Assembly: GCA_030837935.1 (NCBI GenBank)
Contig: JAUQXU010000395.1
Location: 1-9,239, forward strand
From: Candidatus Brocadia sp.
GTDB lineage: Bacteria > Planctomycetota > Brocadiia > Brocadiales > Brocadiaceae
Reading direction: 5' to 3'
DNA length: 9,239 nucleotides
Positions within the stretch are counted from its first letter, which is position 1; every line of letters begins with the position of its first letter. The notes beneath the pieces are model-generated. The model saw only the letters and a program-made list of their open reading frames with translations. It did no database searches and was not told the origin of the DNA. Of this stretch, positions 6,298-9,239 are shown one piece after another. The translations under genes and the position numbers were made by a program.

Positions 6298-6363
6298 GGG
6301 TTCAGGTTTGCAGCCTGAACCCTATATTTTATCGCATCAATTCAATGATGATTCTATTCTCAG
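6298..6363 (-). repeat. REP-like palindrome plus transposase tail, copy B
   Basis: GGGTTCAGG (6298-6306) pairs with CCTGAACCC (6314-6322), a perfect 9-bp stem with a 7-base loop. ATATTTTAT follows and the unit ends in GATTCTATTCTCAG. It is the second copy of the unit at 5222-5287, with the same length and orientation. The transposase-derived tail is not joined to any recognisable transposase here, which suggests an independently scattered fragment. Confidence 0.75.
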
Positions 6364-6404
6364 GCTGAGCGGCGCTCACGACGAAGCCTGAACCCGCGTT
6401 CAGG
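6362..6404. repeat. Adjoining palindromes next to REP-like copy B
   Basis: AGGC-TGAGC-GGC-GCTCA-(7 bases)-GCCT forms a nested hairpin (6362-6389). It overlaps CCTGAAC-CCGC-GTTCAGG (6387-6404), whose stem carries the same GTTCAGG core as the REP-like palindrome. With copy B this makes a compact cluster of three hairpins in about 107 bp. The remaining intergenic stretch, 6405-6552, is A/T-rich and I see no gene or clear signal in it. Confidence 0.6.
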
Positions 6405-6552
6405 GATAATAAACCTTTTTTATCAGCAACAAAGCTTTACACATTATATTTTGCATAAAACTTTTCATACTCCTTATACGCACAACTGAGTTAGAGTATT
6501 CCCGGATCAGTTTTATTTCTCATTTTCTCTCAAATCGCTTCTTTACCTATGA

Positions 6553-7452
6553 TCACACGCTAAATTTAATGTCTAATTTATCAACTATTTTATCCATCCG
6601 CTTAGCCAAAGCCATCTCAGCTCTCGGGTCCCTGTCTTTTTCTCCATCGTAATGCAGACCTACGGCATCAAAGCTTTCGACTTCCAACCATACAGAACCA
6701 GAATCACCACCAGTGCTTATTTCACCATCATGACTTGGATAGTCGGGATCAGGTTTTACTCTAAATTCTTTAGACCATACTTTATCAACAATCCCACGAG
6801 TTATTCCAGTTGCTACTCCAGATTTGATAACTCGCATATCCTTAGAAGGTCGCCTTACACGTTTTGGTCCGTTAGGACTACCTGGTTCGATAGGGTAGCC
6901 TTCAATCCTAGGCTCTCTTCCTCTAGCATCATTTAATATGCAAAGGGCACAGTCCAAGTCTACATCAACCTTGTCAACAACAACAGTGCCTATAATACCA
7001 TTTGCAGTATTATCATTAATGTCCCCCTGCGCAATATCGCCCCCGATCAGTCCTTCTTTGCCATTAAAGATATGATGGTTCGATAATGCCATAGGAGCTA
7101 AGGTTTTGGCATCGTAGACTATCGCTCCAAGCGTACCAAACTTCGTACATAAAGTATTCCAGACTGCTATGCCCCCTACTAATGGATTACGGTACTTTTC
7201 ACGTTCACGGTTTTGCGGATCACGATTGCCTTCGGTCACATCGATAGGAATCTCATTATCTTTTATAACAGCTCTGATCCTTTGCGAGAGCTCCACCGCA
7301 CTCCCCGGCACCACAAAGACGCATATAGCTAGGTCGCCTGTCGGGTGTCCTTTTTCATATTTATTACCAATGTTAACGCTGATGACACCTTCAAGGGCTT
7401 TCAATTCCTGCTCATATTTTTTAAGAATGTCCAATAGATCTTCTCTTCTCAA
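6553..7452 (-). CDS. Trypsin-fold serine peptidase-like protein (resembling bacterial Nal1-like proteins)
   Basis: The 299-residue protein has an N-terminal region of about 80 residues containing GVISVNIGNKYEKGHPTGDLAICVFV. The rest looks like a chymotrypsin/trypsin-type double barrel. An apparent triad is His127 in ALSNHHIF, Asp167 in DVDLDCAL (a D-x-A-L context) and Ser251 in STGGDSGSVWLE. Bacterial proteins related to plant Nal1 share this plan: a small leading domain, then a triad ending in GDSGS. No signal peptide or membrane segment is visible, so it is probably cytoplasmic, unlike most trypsin-fold proteases. Translation appears to begin at TTG 7452, with AAGGGG about six bases upstream; no ATG fits better. 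It lies alone between two long spacers and shares its leader with the lipoprotein gene. Activity is inferred; the substrate is unknown. Confidence 0.75.
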   Translation of the reverse strand: MRREDLLDILKKYEQELKALEGVISVNIGNKYEKGHPTGDLAICVFVVPGSAVELSQRIRAVIKDNEIPIDVTEGNRDPQNREREKYRNPLVGGIAVWNTLCTKFGTLGAIVYDAKTLAPMALSNHHIFNGKEGLIGGDIAQGDINDNTANGIIGTVVVDKVDVDLDCALCILNDARGREPRIEGYPIEPGSPNGPKRVRRPSKDMRVIKSGVATGITRGIVDKVWSKEFRVKPDPDYPSHDGEISTGGDSGSVWLEVESFDAVGLHYDGEKDRDPRAEMALAKRMDKIVDKLDIKFSV

Positions 7453-7460
7453 AACTTTCC

Positions 7461-7511
7461 CCTTTTCAACTTTGTATTTCCTTAATGACGGTGGGATTCA
7501 CATCCTATACC
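7461..7511 (-). repeat. Duplicated gene leader, copy 2 (before the protease gene)
   Basis: Partner of 6213-6265 in the same orientation, 1248 bp away. It carries the same CCACCGTCATTAAG and AAAGTTGAAAAGG blocks and ends at the ribosome site of the TTG-initiated protease gene. Recombination between the two copies would remove the protease gene and copy B of the REP-like unit as one segment. Confidence 0.8.
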
Positions 7512-7571
7512 GTGAAGTTTATTATTTCACAGTTACTTAAACCCGCGTGGAGGCTGATCACCCTCTCCTTG

Positions 7572-7592
7572 CCCCTCCCATCGAGGGAGGGG
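7572..7592. repeat. GC-rich hairpin between the barrel and protease genes
   Basis: CCCCTCCC (7572-7579) pairs with GGGAGGGG (7585-7592) around the loop ATCGA, a perfect 8-bp stem. On the minus strand, the direction of the genes, it is followed by CAAGGAGAGGG and not by a T-run, so a classical intrinsic terminator is unlikely. It resembles dispersed G-rich hairpins seen in many bacterial genomes. Confidence 0.6.
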
Positions 7593-7621
7593 TATTTATA
7601 ATTCACTGCGGGCATCGATTT

Positions 7622-7657
7622 GAATTCAAAAAGATCAAAAATACACAATGACGGAGG
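7622..7657. repeat. Direct repeat, copy 2, overlapping the 3' end of the barrel gene
   Basis: GAATTCAAAAAGATCAAAAA followed by TACACAATGACGGAGG. It matches 5781-5815. On the minus strand the repeat encodes the C-terminal SVIVYF of the outer-membrane protein, its stop codon, and about 13 bases beyond it. Confidence 0.7.
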
Positions 7658-8972
7658 CCAGGAACAGGTGCTCATTGAGGTCGAAAGTGCCTGGTAAACC
7701 AAAGTCCTCGCCATCTACATCATCTGCCCACCGGAACTGATACGCAGCGTCGATACTGAACCTCTTGAAGGTAATACCGCTTCCTACACTGAAGCCATAT
7801 ACATCTGTGGGATCATCCAGGGATGGACGGGGTTCGTAAAAAAGTCCGCCCCGTACGGCGCTAATCATCTTTTGCCGGAATATCAGGTATTCAGTGCCAA
7901 ACCTTACTGCATAGGTATCATCAATGTCCCTGTCCGCAGATGCCCCTGCAATCGGACGAGTTTTAACGCCGTTTTCGTCTTCCTGCTGAAACTCGGACCA
8001 ATCCGTCCACGTCACATCCAGAGAAAAAGATAATGCATCGTTGCAACGAAAACCTAACCCAGCGCCAAAGGACATGGGATAATCTATTTCAAGATGGACC
8101 CTTTCATGATTAGGTGGAGACTGCTGACCATCAAAAACAGATCGGTCATCTGATACGCGGTCGACATCTGCCGTATAGGGAGAATGATACACGGCGCCAA
8201 AGGTAAGATGTTTTTCCTCCTTTTCCCATACGTCCCAGAGTATGCCCGTCGTCACATTGACTGCCTGAAAATTTTTAAACGTGATATCTTCATTGAAAGT
8301 TTCGGTAAATGGGAACCCAACAAGCGTACCAGAATCTACACGCCTCGTTTTTTCCTTCCATGCAAAGTCGCCAAAAAATTCATCCGTATAGAAATTTACG
8401 GCTACACCGATGGATAATTTGGGTATAACCTGCATAGCGATAGCAGGCGTCAGGGCGCCTATACCGCCTTTTGACTCGAAATCAACATCTGCATTTCTAC
8501 TAAGTATAGGCGGAACTTCAACTTTAAAACTAAAATCAACATCCATGTGAAAATCGTATTTCTGCTGATAGTTCAGGGCGGCAACCAGGTTCTTTCCAAA
8601 TACCTTAAATGGATATGCAACACTGGCATAATTCAAATCGCCACGGGATACCGACTCATTATCGAGTGTAAATCCTGTTGATTGCCCTACACTGTCGGAG
8701 GGATCAAAATCCTGTTGTGTGGATAAAAAGAAGCCTACTAGAGAAAATTCAGGCCTTTCCAGTTGAGTCAGGCCGCCGGGGTTCCACGATGCCGCCGTGG
8801 CATCATCTGCCACGGCAATAAAGGCGCCGCCCATGCCTAATGCCCTGGCGCCGGAACCAACAGGGAGCGGGACTGCACTGATCTGATTGCCTGATCCTAA
8901 TTGCGCAAAAGAGGCTTGGGCTGATAGTATAAGGATTGGGATACACATAAATATACTATGTTTCAATCTCAT
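7635..8972 (-). CDS. Outer-membrane beta-barrel protein of the OmpP1/FadL/PorV type
   Basis: The 445-residue product starts with a clear signal peptide: MRLK, a hydrophobic stretch, then SAQASFA before Gln24. The conserved N-terminal block GARALGMGGAFIAVADDATA (41-60), followed by ASWNPGGL, is the hatch-like start of FadL/OmpP1 and PorV-type barrels. The remainder alternates short amphipathic strands and polar loops. It ends in SVIVYF, whose terminal Phe fits the signal recognised by the BAM assembly machinery. FadL-type proteins move hydrophobic compounds across the outer membrane, while PorV-type proteins serve type IX secretion; the sequence alone does not choose between them. GGGG five bases upstream of the ATG supports the start. 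There is a 182-bp spacer before the protease gene, so co-transcription is uncertain. Its last codons lie in a repeat also found about 1.8 kb away. Confidence 0.88.
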   Translation of the reverse strand: MRLKHSIFMCIPILILSAQASFAQLGSGNQISAVPLPVGSGARALGMGGAFIAVADDATAASWNPGGLTQLERPEFSLVGFFLSTQQDFDPSDSVGQSTGFTLDNESVSRGDLNYASVAYPFKVFGKNLVAALNYQQKYDFHMDVDFSFKVEVPPILSRNADVDFESKGGIGALTPAIAMQVIPKLSIGVAVNFYTDEFFGDFAWKEKTRRVDSGTLVGFPFTETFNEDITFKNFQAVNVTTGILWDVWEKEEKHLTFGAVYHSPYTADVDRVSDDRSVFDGQQSPPNHERVHLEIDYPMSFGAGLGFRCNDALSFSLDVTWTDWSEFQQEDENGVKTRPIAGASADRDIDDTYAVRFGTEYLIFRQKMISAVRGGLFYEPRPSLDDPTDVYGFSVGSGITFKRFSIDAAYQFRWADDVDGEDFGLPGTFDLNEHLFLASVIVYF

Positions 8973-9024
8973 ACAGACCCCTTTCGGGTTTCGGGTTGCA
9001 AGTTAAATTAAGTCTTGCGTTGTC

Positions 9025-9103
9025 CCCCTTAACAAAGGGGAATAAAGGGGGTTGTGTTTTTCCAAACACTTTTACAACCCCCTTACCCCCTTTTTTAAGG
9101 GGG
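9025..9103. repeat. Cluster of three CCCCTT/AAGGGG-type hairpins upstream of the barrel gene
   Basis: CCCCTT-AACA-AAGGGG spans 9025-9040. The perfect 11-bp inverted repeat AAGGGGGTTGT (9045-9055) / ACAACCCCCTT (9074-9084) has a further GTGTTT/AAACAC pairing inside it. CCCCCTT-TTTT-AAGGGGG spans 9086-9103. A partial AGGGGGATTTT follows at 9125-9135. Such C5TT/AAG5 hairpin clusters are typical of dispersed non-autonomous repeats. It occupies most of the leader of the outer-membrane protein gene. An open frame across it on the minus strand (8956-9180) is a by-product of the repeat. Confidence 0.7.
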
Positions 9104-9155
9104 ATTTTATAGCAAGCTTTTCTCAGGGGGATTTTGTACCACCCTGAAACCCGCA

Positions 9156-9184
9156 TAAATAAAATGAAAATCCTATCCAATCAA
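9156..9184 (-). promoter_or_regulatory. Weak candidate promoter for the outer-membrane protein gene
   Basis: On the minus strand TTGATT (9179-9184) stands 17 bases from TATTTA (9156-9161). The -35-like box is fair and the -10-like box poor. If used, the mRNA leader would be about 175 nt and would include the whole cluster of C5TT/AAG5 hairpins. The rest of the right edge (9185-9239) is A/T-rich with nothing I recognise. Confidence 0.25.
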
Positions 9185-9239
9185 GTTATTTTTTGTATTT
9201 TTGGCCTGTGATCTCTGTGTTGTTTTATTTTGTAATAAC

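Noticed and set aside
5222..6404. CRISPR array or tandem repeat array
   Set aside because: The repeated palindromes are only two units about 1 kb apart with genes between; there is no regular spacer pattern.
7572..7592. GC-rich hairpin as terminator of the barrel gene
   Set aside because: No T-run follows in the direction of the genes, so I list it as a repeat only.
8956..9180. Minus-strand open frame of 74 codons upstream of the barrel gene
   Set aside because: It is made almost entirely of the C5TT/AAG5 hairpin repeats (KIPLRK, KIPLKKGGKG and similar) and overlaps the start of the barrel gene in another frame. Such peptides are a known by-product of these repeats.

Overview
This is a low-to-moderate G+C bacterial window. 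Every gene I can support lies on the minus strand, so transcription runs right to left. A Gram-negative envelope is implied by a FadL/OmpP1-type beta-barrel with an aromatic C-terminus and by a small lipoprotein. The gene set and sequence style remind me of anammox-type planctomycetes (Brocadiales), but no diagnostic gene is present and that placement is an impression, not a demonstration.

The left half (1-4820) reads as one probable operon. A good sigma70-type promoter (4788-4816) precedes argH, followed by lysA, a Met8/CysG-N-type siroheme synthase, a small siroheme/[4Fe-4S] reductase carrying an inserted two-cluster ferredoxin domain, and a DsrE-family protein that runs off the left edge. 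Most gaps are 8-12 bp; the only long one is 142 bp, before the reductase. The last three genes form a sulfur-type module: the siroheme synthase can supply the cofactor of the reductase, and DsrE proteins are typical partners in sulfur chemistry. The reductase lacks the usual second cysteine of its first cluster motif (Asn112) and has a cysteine three residues earlier instead.

The middle (4820-5825) is about 1 kb without an intact gene. It holds an unassigned stretch, an 11-bp inverted repeat, a decayed REP-associated tyrosine transposase (RAYT) with an in-frame stop, a REP-like palindrome at the end of that fragment, further hairpins, and a plausible terminator for the gene to its right. A second copy of the RAYT-tail-plus-palindrome unit, about 80% identical, lies at 6298-6363.

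The right half (5826-9239) has three well-spaced genes: a lipoprotein with a carboxypeptidase-regulatory-like domain, a trypsin-fold protein with an apparent His-Asp-Ser triad and no signal peptide, and an outer-membrane beta-barrel. Two pairs of direct repeats tie this region together. One is a roughly 50-bp leader shared by the lipoprotein and protease genes. The other is a 35-36-bp block found at the 3' end of the barrel gene and again downstream of the lipoprotein gene. G-rich hairpins resembling dispersed non-autonomous elements lie between and upstream of the genes. I saw no tRNA, rRNA or CRISPR array.
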